NCBI GenBank assembly: GCA_014843695.1
Contig: CM026404.1
Coordinates: 5,721,766 to 5,785,765 of the forward strand
DNA length: 64,000 nucleotides
Reading direction: 5' to 3'
Source of the DNA: Archivesica marissinica
Taxonomy: Eukaryota > Mollusca > Bivalvia > Venerida > Vesicomyidae
Shown here: positions 56,201 to 64,000 of the stretch, one piece after another
Position numbering within the stretch: the first letter of the stretch is position 1
Layout of the letters: the number at the start of each line of letters is the position of its first letter
Made by a program: the position numbers and the translations under genes
Notes under the pieces: model-generated
What the model was told of the DNA's origin: nothing
Database searches by the model: none
What the model saw: the letters and a program-made list of their open reading frames with translations, nothing else

Positions 56201-56409
56201 GTGAAATTCCAAATAAACTTAGTTACGATACAGTTGGCGTGCAAAAGTACGATCATCCGTGTATTGAAGTTTCGATAAAATCGGAATCGCCCGATGAGGA
56301 AATAAAATTGTTTCTCACAGATGAAGATAGAAACAAAGATTTTGTGAATGAGGATAGTTGTGGTAATCTCCAATCAAACCGTGTATATAAAGATTGGGGG
56401 GCTATTTGA
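47170..56409 (+). CDS. CRIM1: CRIM1-like transmembrane protein, 3' part (five exons)
   Basis: Join 47170-47292, 49031-49285, 50856-51047, 54205-54267, 55964-56409. All introns are GT/AG and phase 1, and the first four exons are multiples of three, so the joined frame stays open to TGA at 56407-56409. Domains in order: four antistasin-like cysteine repeats (one, then three, the first of the three atypical), one VWC domain with CNRCMC and CCPVC, a short linker, one transmembrane helix, and a cytoplasmic tail of about 105 residues. Antistasin-like repeats followed by VWC and a membrane anchor are the hallmark of CRIM1, a cell-surface protein reported in vertebrates to bind BMP-type ligands. Vertebrate CRIM1 also has an IGFBP domain and two VWC domains N-terminally and four VWC before the membrane; here only one VWC is seen before the helix. 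The start codon and 5' exons are not in view. Orthology is inferred from architecture. Confidence 0.7.
47190..48085 (+). repeat. 102-bp tandem array of exon plus splice donor, 8 donors
   Basis: The GTAAGT donors stand at 47293, 47395, 47497, 47599, 47701, 47803, 47905 and 48007, exactly 102 bp (34 codons) apart. Each unit repeats the antistasin-like coding segment, the donor, and TAGATACCAGTACCAG before the next copy. Units 1, 2, 5 and 6 read through the donor in frame (GTAAGTTAG); units 3, 4, 7 and 8 have GTAAGTAAG, an in-frame stop. One unit has an internal TAA (near 47861) and a lost cysteine. Acceptors within the array (TACCAGTACCAG) lack a good pyrimidine tract. The later copies look like decaying pseudo-exons. 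Confidence 0.88.
48740..49030 (+). repeat. 77-bp tandem array of a splice acceptor, 4 copies
   Basis: Each unit ends with CTCTCTACTTTCCAG followed by ATGATTGTTTCAA. The AG positions are 48799, 48876, 48954 and 49030. Only the last is followed by the full exon; the first three run into GCATAG within a few codons, so their use would truncate the protein. Confidence 0.88.
49031..49285 (+). CDS. CRIM1: Exon encoding three antistasin-like repeats
   Basis: The 255-bp exon lies between acceptor CTACTTTCCAG and donor CCAAG|GTATGG, phase 1 at both ends. It begins with an atypical repeat (CFKDC ... CQC). This is followed by two canonical repeats: C-x5-C-x3-C-x10-C-x2-C-x-C (starting CPALGTCSKRC) and C-x4-C-x3-C-x10-C-x2-C-x-C (starting CPTLACDRQC). 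The cysteine spacing is strong evidence for a real extracellular domain. Its acceptor is the last of four tandem copies. Confidence 0.85.
49488..50040. repeat. 54-bp (and about 30-bp) CCAAT-containing minisatellite in intron
   Basis: The unit contains CACCAATCAGCTGTCCCTCT, TCATAATTACTATTCTG and a shorter CTACTTGTTCTGCTT version. It shares the CACCAATCAG core with the following array. Long frames across it are artefacts. Confidence 0.93.
50041..50720. repeat. 27-bp CCAAT-containing minisatellite in intron, about 25 copies
   Basis: The unit is CACCAATCAGATGTTCCTCT plus TGTTCTT. With a 27-bp period all frames can stay open (233-245 codons on both strands), but the peptides are pure unit repeats with no other protein feature. 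The array ends about 135 bp before the VWC exon. Confidence 0.95.
50856..51047 (+). CDS. CRIM1: Exon encoding a VWC domain
   Basis: The acceptor is CTATGTTTTCAG and the donor GTCTCA|GTAAGT; 192 bp, phase 1 at both ends. The 64 residues show the von Willebrand factor C pattern: an initial Cys, a Trp in GQSWSDNLC, CNRCMC, Gly-x3-Cys, CPQLFC and the terminal CCPVC. VWC domains bind TGF-beta-family ligands in the chordin/CRIM group (family knowledge). Only this one VWC exon is seen between the antistasin repeats and the membrane helix. Confidence 0.88.
51215..53175. repeat. 36-bp minisatellite in intron, about 54 copies
   Basis: The unit is TTAGTTTATTTCAATGTACT plus GGTAACCTCAATTATG, extremely uniform over nearly 2 kb. 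Variants (GTTAGTTAAT, ATCTTAG, TTATCTC, TTATGTC) occur in blocks. The period equals 12 codons, so long Leu/Val-rich frames (258 and 373 codons) appear; they have no non-repeat sequence and are not called as genes. Confidence 0.97.
53347..53371. repeat. Poly-C tract, about 25 C
   Basis: A single uninterrupted C run in an otherwise AT-rich intron. Its exact length may be affected by sequencing. Confidence 0.85.
53471..53711 (+). mobile_element. PB-A MITE in CRIM1-like intron
   Basis: Left TTAA at 53471-53474, right site mutated to TTAC. Both terminal repeats and the hairpin (GGCTCGTAACGAGC) are present. Confidence 0.85.
53712..54204. other. Intron sequence without recognised feature
   Basis: AT-rich intron upstream of the short linker exon; its 3' end is the acceptor TTCTTTATTTCAG. 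Confidence 0.4.
54205..54267 (+). CDS. CRIM1: Short juxtamembrane linker exon
   Basis: A 63-bp exon between acceptor GTTTCTTTATTTCAG and donor TATGAAG|GTATGT, phase 1 at both ends. It reads ITISQFLTPESRNGMSKQYE in the frame set by the flanking exons. It has no cysteine and no recognisable domain. It is accepted because acceptor, donor, length divisible by three and phase all agree with the neighbours. It could be a chance match; transcript data would settle it. Confidence 0.55.
54275..54836. repeat. 58-bp minisatellite (with 16-bp insertions), about 8 copies
   Basis: The unit contains GTAGATATAACAGCACTGTT, GCATTGTGCTTGTACG and AACCGCCCGGTTATGTG. A 16-bp piece (GTAGATATAACAGCAT) is sometimes doubled. 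It starts a few bases after the donor of the short exon. Confidence 0.93.
54888..55132 (-). mobile_element. SINE E, inverted
   Basis: The minus-strand head has CCTCCGTTGTGCAATGGATA and B box TGAGTTCGGACCC. The body and class 2 tail (GCAATCGAGCTAAAATAAA) are present. Confidence 0.72.
55300..55540 (+). repeat. 83-bp tandem array of acceptor plus exon start, 3 extra copies
   Basis: Candidate acceptor AGs are at 55315, 55398 and 55481, each followed by a variant of the transmembrane exon's first bases (GAGAGATT...ACAAAGTAAACATTAGAG). The functional copy is at 55963. The extra copies run into TAA in the phase 1 frame. Confidence 0.88.
55541..55930. mobile_element. 390-bp hAT-like MITE with 5-bp target duplication
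   Basis: The ends CAGGGTTCCCACAG and CTGTATGAACCCTG are inverted repeats, and TGTTA flanks both sides (55536-55540, 55931-55935). The neighbouring array copies read CAGCATGTTATATCCTG without the insert, so they are empty sites. The interior contains repeats of CCTTGAAAACTCCTTGAATT. The superfamily (hAT with 5-bp duplication) is inferred. Confidence 0.82.
55964..56409 (+). CDS. CRIM1: Last coding exon: transmembrane helix and cytoplasmic tail
   Basis: The acceptor is TCTCTATCTATTTCAG and the exon enters in phase 1. After about 18 polar residues (GETNTNKVNIRDMENK) comes a hydrophobic segment of about 24 residues (IISLSIVGTFVMVLLVLVFV...), then a basic stop-transfer LKLKQR and a cytoplasmic tail of about 105 residues. 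The tail is acidic in its second half (SESPDEEIKLFLTDEDRNKD) and ends DWGAI before TGA at 56407-56409. No kinase or other domain is recognised in the tail. A type I membrane topology is inferred. Confidence 0.85.
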
Positions 56410-56795
56410 CAAGTGCTGGGGGGTGTAGACTAAGTTAGATGGATTTATTGATCTGACATGGTGTATTTCTGGAGTCGAATGTCAAGGTCAGAAAATGTGA
56501 GGAAAAAATGGATATGGTTGGAGAGGAACTACTTTCCTCACCTGGAATCACATTTATGTTCCATTTTGGAGGTAACGTCGTTGCTACTGAGTGAATCAAC
56601 TGAAAGCTCTAGAACAGTGATGTAGTGTGGATTATGATGGCTGGACCTGAAACTGTTTGAAAATCTTCATTTAAATGATTTGGAGAGGGTTGGTGCACTC
56701 CTGATTTTGGTCCAATATGTTAGTATGTTAATATTTAGTATATGAATATTATTTGGACATTCTAAGTGTGTGTCCTCATTTCAACTGCTAGTGAA
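56410..56795 (+). other. Probable start of the 3' UTR
   Basis: Non-repetitive sequence after the stop codon; no coding frame and no poly(A) signal are seen. Confidence 0.45.
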
Positions 56796-57632
56796 TAATG
56801 CTTTATTTGGGCATACTGTGAGTGGAGTATGCTTTATTTGGACATATTGTGAATGGAGTATGCTTTATTTGGGCATATTGTGGATGGAGTATGCTTTATT
56901 TGGGCATACTGTGAGTGGTGTATGCTTTATTTGGGCATACTGTGAATGGAGTATGCTTTATTTGGGCATATTGTGAATCATAATGGATTATGCTTTATTT
57001 GGGCATACTGTGATGGTGTATGCTTTATTTGGGCATATTGTGAATCATAATGGATTATGCTTTATTTGGGCATATTGTGAATGGAGTATGCTTTATTTGG
57101 GCATATTGTGAATGGAGTATGCTTTATTTGGGCATACTGTGAATGGAGTATGCTTTATTTGGGCATATTGTGAATGGAGTATGCTTTATTTGGGCATATT
57201 GTGAATGGAGTATGCTTTATTTGGGCATATTGTGAATGGAGTATGCTTTATTTGGGCATATTGTGAATGGAGTATGCTTTATTTGGGCATATTGTGAATG
57301 GAGTATGCTTTATTTGGGCATACTGTGAATGGAGTATGCTTTATTTGGGCATATGTGACTGTGAATGGAGTATGCTTTATTTGGGCATATTGTGAATGGA
57401 GTATGCTTTATTTGGGCATATTGTGAATGGAGTATGCTTTATTTGGGCATACTGTGTATGGAGTATGCTTTATTTGGGCATACTGTGAATGGAGTATGCT
57501 TTATTTGGGCATATTGTGAATGGAGTATGCTTTATTTGGGCATATTGTGAGTGGAGTATGCTTTATTTGGGCATACTGTGAATGGAGTATGCTTTATTTG
57601 GGCATACTGTGTATGGAGTATGCTTTATTTGG
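56796..57632. repeat. About 31-bp minisatellite downstream of the stop codon, about 27 copies
   Basis: The unit is GTGAATGGAGTATGCTTTAT plus TTGGGCATATT. A few copies carry an extra AATCATAATGG or are shortened. Confidence 0.95.
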
Positions 57633-57737
57633 AGAGGAATACTGTGTGCGGATTATGTTTTAGAAATTTACTTATCTGATTCTTTTTAATATTTGGAAAT
57701 TGGTACAATTGCTTATGCTGACCATCAGGACTGGACC

Positions 57738-58290
57738 TGACAACAATTGTTACACAATACAATAGTATCTGACAACCATTGTTACACAATACAATGGGAT
57801 CTGACAACCATTGTTACACAATACAATAGTATCTGACAACCATTGTTACACAATACAATAGTATCTGACTGTCACACAATAGGATCTGACAACCATTGTA
57901 CACAATACAATAGGATCTGACAACCAGTGTTACACAATACAATGGGATCTGACAACCATTGTTATACAATACAATATGATCTGACAACCATTGTTACACA
58001 ATACAATAGTATCTGACAACCATTGTTACACAATACAATATGATCTGACAACCATTGTTACACAATACAATAGTATCTGACTGTCACACAATAGGACCTG
58101 ACAACCATTGTTACACAATACAATGGGATCTGACAACCATTGTTACACAATACAATGGGACCTGACAACCATTGTTACACAATACAATCTGACAACCATT
58201 GTTACACAATACAATAGGATCTGACAACCATTGTTACACAATACAATCTGACAACCATTGTTACACAATACAATATTATCTGACAACTTA
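57738..58290. repeat. 32-bp minisatellite, about 17 copies
   Basis: The unit is TGACAACCATTGTTACACAA plus TACAATAGGATC. The dyad CCATTGT...ACAATGG is present in several copies. It appears related to the array at 58470. Confidence 0.94.
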
Positions 58291-58306
58291 TGACTGGAAG
58301 TCGAAT

Positions 58307-58465
58307 TGTGGAAGTCGTGCTAGCGCAGTAGTATAACGTTCGCTTCAGGTATGAAAGGCCCAGAGTTCGCATCCAGCTGCAGCCGTTACGATTGTGTCCT
58401 TAGGCAAGGCACATAAAATCCACATTGCTTCTTGTCTCTCCCTCATGGCAATGGATTCCATCCGC
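58307..58465 (+). mobile_element. SINE A, 3' truncated, between two sister arrays
   Basis: The head GAAGTCGTGCTAGCGCAG and B-box region (AGAGTTCGCATCC) are present. The body breaks off after ATGGATTCCATCCG. Confidence 0.8.
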
Positions 58466-58469
58466 AAGT

Positions 58470-59450
58470 TATATTGGGATCTGACAGACAATGTCACAAG
58501 TTATGACGGGATCTGACAGACAATGTTACAAGTTATAATGGGATCTGACAGACAATGTTACAAGTTATGATGGGATCTGACAGACAATGTTACAAGTTAT
58601 GATGGGATCTGACAGATATTGTTACAAGTTATAATGGGATCTGACAGACAATGTTACAAGTTATAATGGGATCTGACAGACATTGTCACAAGTTATAATG
58701 GGATCTGACAGATATTGTCACAAGTTATAATGGGATCTGACAGACATTGTCACAAGTTATAATGGGATCTGACATACACTGTCACAAGTTATAATGGGAT
58801 CTGACAGACAGTGTTACAAGTTATAATGGGATCTGACAGACATTGTCACAAGTTATAATGGGATCTGACAGACACTGTCACAAGTTATAATGGGATCTGA
58901 CATACATTGTCACAAGTTATGACAGATCTGACAGACATTGTCACAAGTTATAATGGGATCTGACAGACATTGTCACAAGTTATAATGGGATCTGACAGAC
59001 ATTGTTATAATGGGATCTGACAGACATTGTCACAAGTTATAATGGGATCTGACAGACAATGTCACAAGTTATAATGGGATCTGACAGACAATGTCACAAG
59101 TTATAATGGGATCTGACAGACAATGTTACAAGTTATAATGGGATCTGACAGACATTGTTACAAGATATGACGGGATCTGACAGACAATGTCACAAGTTAT
59201 AATGGGATCTGACAGACAATGTTACAAGTTATAATGGGATCTGACAGACAATGTTACAAGTTATAATGGGATCTGACATACATTGTTACAAGATATGACG
59301 GGATCTGACAGACATTGTTACAAGATATAATGGGATCTGACAGACAATGTTACAAGTTATAATGGGATCTGACAGACAATGTTACAAGATATAATGGGAT
59401 CTGACAGACATTGTCACAAGTTATGACGACAGGCAATCTTACAAGTTATG
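58470..59450. repeat. 32-bp minisatellite, about 30 copies
   Basis: The unit is GGGATCTGACAGACATTGTC plus ACAAGTTATAAT. It shares period and the core GGATCTGACA...ATTGT(T)ACA with the array before the SINE. TTGTCACAA is a dyad. Confidence 0.95.
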
Positions 59451-59647
59451 ACGTGATACTGATAGTTGTGTGAACCAACATGTAAGCACATTTTGTGTAT
59501 ATTGTAATTTCTTCCATGACATTGTGTATATATTGTGCATATATGAATCTCGTTGATTGTGCAAATGTTGTATGAAATCTTTTGTTGTCTGCTTGTCCCA
59601 ATATGTTACCACAAGTCTGTTAAATGTTGTACTGCGCAACAATATAC

Positions 59648-59723
59648 TGTACATAAATCACTGTATATAACAGAAGGGAACATGAACTAAGATCCGCCAT
59701 AAAGTCCTGATTTCGTAAATAAA
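59648..59723 (+). promoter_or_regulatory. Candidate 3' UTR end: Pumilio-type motifs and poly(A) signal
   Basis: TGTACATA (59648-59655) and TGTATATA (59662-59669) match the TGTANATA motif bound by Pumilio proteins. AATAAA stands at 59718-59723. If this is the end of the CRIM1-like transcript, its 3' UTR would be about 3.3 kb and contain three minisatellites. Inferred from motifs only. Confidence 0.35.
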
Positions 59724-59729
59724 ACTTTA

Positions 59730-60148
59730 TATTTAAAGCGACACTACATCGATGAATACCCAAATGTCTGCAGAATGTAATTTGCTATAATATGTTATTA
59801 GTTTTTGAGGCAAATATTTTGAAAAATATGAGTATTTCAACAAATAAACAAACGTCGTATACGCGGTTTGTTGACATAACAAAATAATGTAAATAGGGTC
59901 GACATTCATGCGTAATACAATGCGTGTATCCTGAATAACACGAGGTATGGTACATATTTACCGTAATATCTCACATGTGTGCCTATGCATATATATGTGT
60001 AGATTAATCTTAGTTAAATTATCTCTAATCGAAAGTATCGCGTGTTTACTATTGACTCCAATGAGAAACAAACGCCAATTCAGGAGCGCGGATGACCGTT
60101 ATATGAAATCCTAATTTCACTTTTGAAAGTTTGTATACCACAAAAACA
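59730..60148. other. Unassigned sequence
   Basis: No feature is recognised. Confidence 0.4.
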
Positions 60149-61316
60149 TGACAATATTGTTGGAGGTTTCACGGTGTTTGTCCAACATACAGCTATACAG
60201 ACAATATTGTTGAAGGTTTCACGGTGTTTGTCCAACATACAGCTATACAGACAATATTGTTGCAGGTTTCATGGTGTTTGTCCAACATACAGCTATACAG
60301 ACAATATTGTTGCAGGTTTCATGGTGTTTGTCCAACATACAGCTATACAGACAATATTGTTGGAGGTTTCACGGTGTTTGTCCAACATACAGCTATAAAG
60401 ACAATATTGTTGCAGGTTTCATGGTGTTTGTCCAACATACAGCTATACAGACAATATTGTTGGAGGTTTCACGGTGTTTGTCCAACATACAACTATACAG
60501 ACAATATTGTTGCAGGTTTCATGGTGTTTGTCCAACATACAGCTATACAGACAATATTGTTGCAGGTTTCATGGTGTGTGTCCAACATACAGCTATACAG
60601 ACAATATTGTTGCAGGTTTCACTCTGTTTGTCCAACATACAGCTATACAGACAATATTGTTGGAGGTTTCACGGTGTTTGTCCAACATACAGCTATACAG
60701 ACAATATTGTTGCAGGTTTCACAGTGTTTGTCCAACATACAGCTATACAGACAATATTGTTGCAGGTTTCACGGTGTTTGTCCAACATACAGCTATACAG
60801 ACAATATTGTTGCAGGTTTCACGGTGTTTGTCCAACATACAGCTATACAGACAATATTGTTGCAGGTTTCATGGTGTTTGTCCAACATACAACTATACAG
60901 ACAATATTGTTGCAGGTTTCATGGTGTTTGTCCAACATACAGGTATACAGACAATATTGTTGCAGGTTTCACTCTGTTTGTCCAACATACAGCTATACAG
61001 ACAATATTGTTGGAGGTTTCACAGTGTGTGTCTAACATACAGCTATACAGACAATATTGTTGGAGGTTTCATGGTGTTTGTCCAACATACAGCTATACAG
61101 ACAATATTGTTGCAGGTTTCATGGTGTTTGTCCAACATACAGGTATACAGACAATATTGTTGGAGGTTTCACGGTGTTTGTCCAACATACAGCTATACAG
61201 ACAATATTGTTGCAGGTTTCACGGTGTTTGTCTAACATACAGCTATACAGACAATATTGTTGAAGGTTTCACGGTGTTTGTCCAACATACAGCTATACAG
61301 ACAATATTGTTGGAGG
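60149..61316. repeat. 50-bp minisatellite, about 23 copies
   Basis: The unit contains TCCAACATACAGCTATACAG, ACAATATTGTTGCAGGTTTC and ACGGTGTTTG. ACAATATTGT is a perfect dyad. Because 50 is not a multiple of 3, the three frames are all open for long stretches (up to 375 codons); these are artefacts. Confidence 0.97.
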
Positions 61317-61881
61317 TAGTGACAGAAAAAATGTCATCTTCCACTGTTTGAAAACTGAGAAAACTCAATCATTCATTGGAAAGCATAGAAATTCAAGTTT
61401 TATAACACTAAACAAGAATGGAAATGTTGTGAAGCCAGAGGAAGCAGTTGATACATACTGAAATATAGCGTAATCTATTCGGAGTCAGACACTGTAAAAT
61501 TGGTAAATAATTTGTTCTTAAATTGGATGCAAGCTCGGTAAAATGTGACAAGTTCACTGTCATTTAGGTGTATAATAGAGCTGATGTAAGGGGTGATATT
61601 TGTAGTATTTTCTCACCTCACTGACTTCAAGCTGTGAGGTAATTTCTGCCGTTTAACAGGATAAAAACTGACAAGCGCACATTAGTAAATATGTTTTAAC
61701 TATATATTACATCACAAGTCACCTGGAATGTTGATTACAGTGAATTATCATTTTTAAAGGCTTGAACGTTTTTTCTTCCAAATAGTGTTATATAATTACA
61801 ATATGATGTGTGGATAGTGATCTCAAAGTATTTTGGCAATCCTTGCATTAGAAATACTTGCCAGGCAAGTGACACCAATAG
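61317..61881. other. Unassigned AT-rich sequence
   Basis: No gene or repeat is recognised. Confidence 0.4.
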
Positions 61882-62164
61882 AAAGGATCTGTAGTCCAGT
61901 GGTTAACACGCTGTACTGGTAATCCAGGGATCGCGGGTTCGATCCCCAGTCTGACCATAATAAAATTAACAGTCTTTCAGATGGGACTTTAAACCGAGGT
62001 CTCATGTCGGTGCTTTACACTGTGCACGTAAAAGAACCAGATGAGATATTGGAATGGGTCTCTGTCTGTATCATTGCACTATCCTCCAAAATGACTAATC
62101 TCTTGAGGAGGCGTCGCTCATATGGGAAACCGGTATCGATGATAAATAAACGTAAAACACACAC
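61882..62164 (+). mobile_element. SINE C, near full length
   Basis: The complete head (TAGTCCAGTGG, GGTTCGATCCCC), body, and tail (CGATGATAAATAAACG) ending in ACACAC. Confidence 0.87.
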
Positions 62165-62322
62165 CGATAGAGGGGAGTCAAAGCAGACAATCATAGTTGA
62201 AATTCAAAGTTTTCACGTAGAACTACGATTTATTTGGAAGAAAAATGTCCCAATTAATAAACGGCGGAATATACAGCATTATGTCTGTTTCGTTTTAGTT
62301 ATTAGCTTGGTTGAGAAGAAAC

Positions 62323-62510
62323 AAAGTTCTTTCAACCTTAGATTAGTGGTTCATTCAGACCTCATTCATGACAGAATCCATGTCTATGAGGGAGATGAGC
62401 AATCATCTTTCCCAAGGACACGAGCACCACCATGGTTCTGAGGGTGCTTGAACCTCTCTTGGTCGTCGATCACGAGCCAGACACCGTATCACATTACACA
62501 ATGGAGACAT
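62323..62510 (-). mobile_element. SINE E, inverted, diverged
   Basis: The minus-strand head TCTCCATTGTGTAATGTGAT and body (GATTCTGTCATGAATGAGG) are recognisable. The tail is degenerate. Confidence 0.6.
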
Positions 62511-62802
62511 CACTAGATATATAGTATACCGTAGAACATAAGCTTTATTTTGGAACAAGAATCCCGGAGCTTTTAAATTATGTACTAGTATCATGTGTTC
62601 ATAGCTTTTATGGTTTTAGCTTCTAAGATGTGCTAGATATCGACCTAACCAAATATATTGAAAATGAACAACACAGCACCACCACCCATCATAACTATTG
62701 AATTAAATATTGGCCTAAATATGATGTTTGTGAATAGAAACTTGTGTTCAAAAATGTATTTCTTACCTTATAGGCAATAATAGATTGTGTAGATTATGTT
62801 GT

Positions 62803-64000
62803 AGTGTGCTCTCGTAGCGTGCCACCCTCATAGGGTACCCTCGTAGCGTGCCACCCTCATAGGGTACCCTCGTAGCGTTCCCCTCTCATATGGTACTGTA
62901 GTAGCATGCCGCCCTCATAGGGTACCCTCATAGCGTGCCGCCCTCATAGGGTACTGTAGTAGCGTGCCACCCTCATAGCGTTCCCCTCTCATAGGGTACC
63001 CTCGTAGCGTGCCGCTCTCATATTGTACTGTAGTAGCATGCCACCCTCATAGGGTACCCTCGTAGCATGCCGCTCTCATATGGTACCATAGTAGCGTGCC
63101 GCCCTCATAGGGTACCGTAGTAGCGTGCCGCCCTCATAGGGTACCCTTGTAGCGTGCCGCCCTCATAGGGTACCCTCATAGCGTGCCGCCCTCATAGGGT
63201 ACCCTCATAGCGTGCCGCCCTCATAGGGTACCCTCGTAGCATGCCGCCCTCATAGCGTGCCGCCCTCATAGGGTACCCTCGTAGCATGCCGCCCTCATAG
63301 GGTACCCTCATAGTGTGCCGCCCTCATAGGGTACCATAGTAGCGTGCCGCCCTCATAGGGTACCGTAGTAGCGTGCCGCCCTCATAGGGTACCGTAGTAG
63401 CGTGCCACCCTCATAGGGTACCCTAGTAGCGTGCCGCTCTCATATGGTACTGTAGTAGCGTGCCGCCCTCATAGGGTACCGTAGTAGCGTGCCACCCTCA
63501 TAGGGTACCGTAGTAGCGTGCCGCCTTCATAGGGTACCCTCGTAGCGTGCCACCCTCATAGGGTACCCTCGTAGCATTCCCCTCTCATATGGTACTGTAG
63601 TAGCGTGCCGCCCTCATAGGGTACCGTAGTAGCGTGCCACCCTCATAGGGTACCGTAGTAGCGTGCCACCCTCATAGGGTACCCTCGTAGCGTGCCGCCC
63701 TCATAGGGTACCCTCGTAGCGTGCCACCCTCATAGGGTACCCTCGTAGCGTGCCACCCTCATAGGGTACCCTCGTAGCGTTCCCCTCTCATATGGTACTG
63801 TAGTAGTGTGCCACCCTCTTAGGGTACCGTAGTAGCGTGCCACCCTCATAGCGTGCCGCTCTCATATGGTACTGTAGTAGCGTGCCGCCCTCATAGGGTA
63901 CCGTAGTAGCATGCCGCCCTCATAGGGTACTGTAGTAGCGTGCCGCCCTCATAGGGTACTGTAGTAGCGTGCCACCCTCATAGGGTACCCTCGTAGCGTG
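62803..64000. repeat. 29-bp GC-richer minisatellite, about 41 copies, continues past window end
   Basis: The unit is GTAGCGTGCCGCCCTCATAG plus GGTACCCTC, with GGTACCGTA and TATGGTACTGTA versions alternating. AGGGTACCCT is a perfect dyad. It is the only strongly GC-enriched array of the window and is cut by the window edge. Confidence 0.95.

Noticed and set aside
60123..61351. Three overlapping frames up to 375 codons
   Set aside because: 50-bp array open in all three frames; the same peptide appears in each frame.
2820..62164. tRNA genes (many A and B boxes)
   Set aside because: The tRNA-like parts continue into SINE bodies and recur with the same tails; no isolated cloverleaf with a clean acceptor stem was seen.
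62004..62441. 145-codon frame near the SINE C at 62 kb
   Set aside because: It is made of SINE C body, tail and a SINE E fragment.
1..64000. LTR retrotransposon or endogenous virus
   Set aside because: No long terminal repeats, primer-binding site, or reverse transcriptase/integrase motifs were seen in any frame.

Overview
The window is from a repeat-rich animal nuclear genome, most likely a bivalve mollusc. Reasons: a gene with class 1-1 exons and GT/AG splice sites encoding antistasin-like and VWC domains; many tRNA-headed SINEs; a Tc1-type transposon; swarms of short TTAA-flanked and TA-flanked non-autonomous elements; and minisatellites. The short elements with GATC-containing hairpins resemble, from memory, repeats common in heterodont clams and mussels. 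That taxonomic call is inference. Nothing looks bacterial or viral.

Layout. 1-47 kb: no intact protein gene recognised. This part is a mosaic of (i) five families of TTAA-flanked, piggyBac-type MITEs (called PB-A to PB-E here), (ii) TA-flanked MITEs of a pogo-like and another type, (iii) SINEs with at least five different tRNA-like heads but only two classes of 3' tail, (iv) one full-length but broken Tc1 (DD34E) transposon at 18.35-19.86 kb, (v) one decayed cysteine-containing reading frame at 22.2-22.6 kb, and (vi) many minisatellite arrays. By rough addition about a third of the window is tandem array. Most of the long reading frames in the window are arrays read as protein and are not genes.

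47.1-56.4 kb (+): the 3' part of a CRIM1-like transmembrane gene. Five exons are supported (47170-47292, 49031-49285, 50856-51047, 54205-54267, 55964-56409). All introns are phase 1 and the joined frame is open. They encode one plus three antistasin-like repeats, one VWC domain, a short linker, a transmembrane helix and a cytoplasmic tail. The 5' exons are not in view. Every intron holds tandem arrays. In three places the array unit contains a splice junction of the gene itself: an exon with its donor (8 copies, exactly 102 bp apart), the acceptor of the next exon (4 copies), and the acceptor plus start of the transmembrane exon (4 copies). A plausible 3' UTR with three more arrays ends near a poly(A) signal at 59.72 kb.

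59.7-64 kb: a 50-bp array, two SINEs and a 29-bp array that runs off the window end.

The most interesting signals are the amplified splice junctions in the CRIM1-like gene, the pair of PB-E MITEs whose opposite ends were amplified into satellite DNA, nested and abutting TTAA insertions, filled/empty insertion-site pairs, and a dense intronic array of CCAAT boxes.
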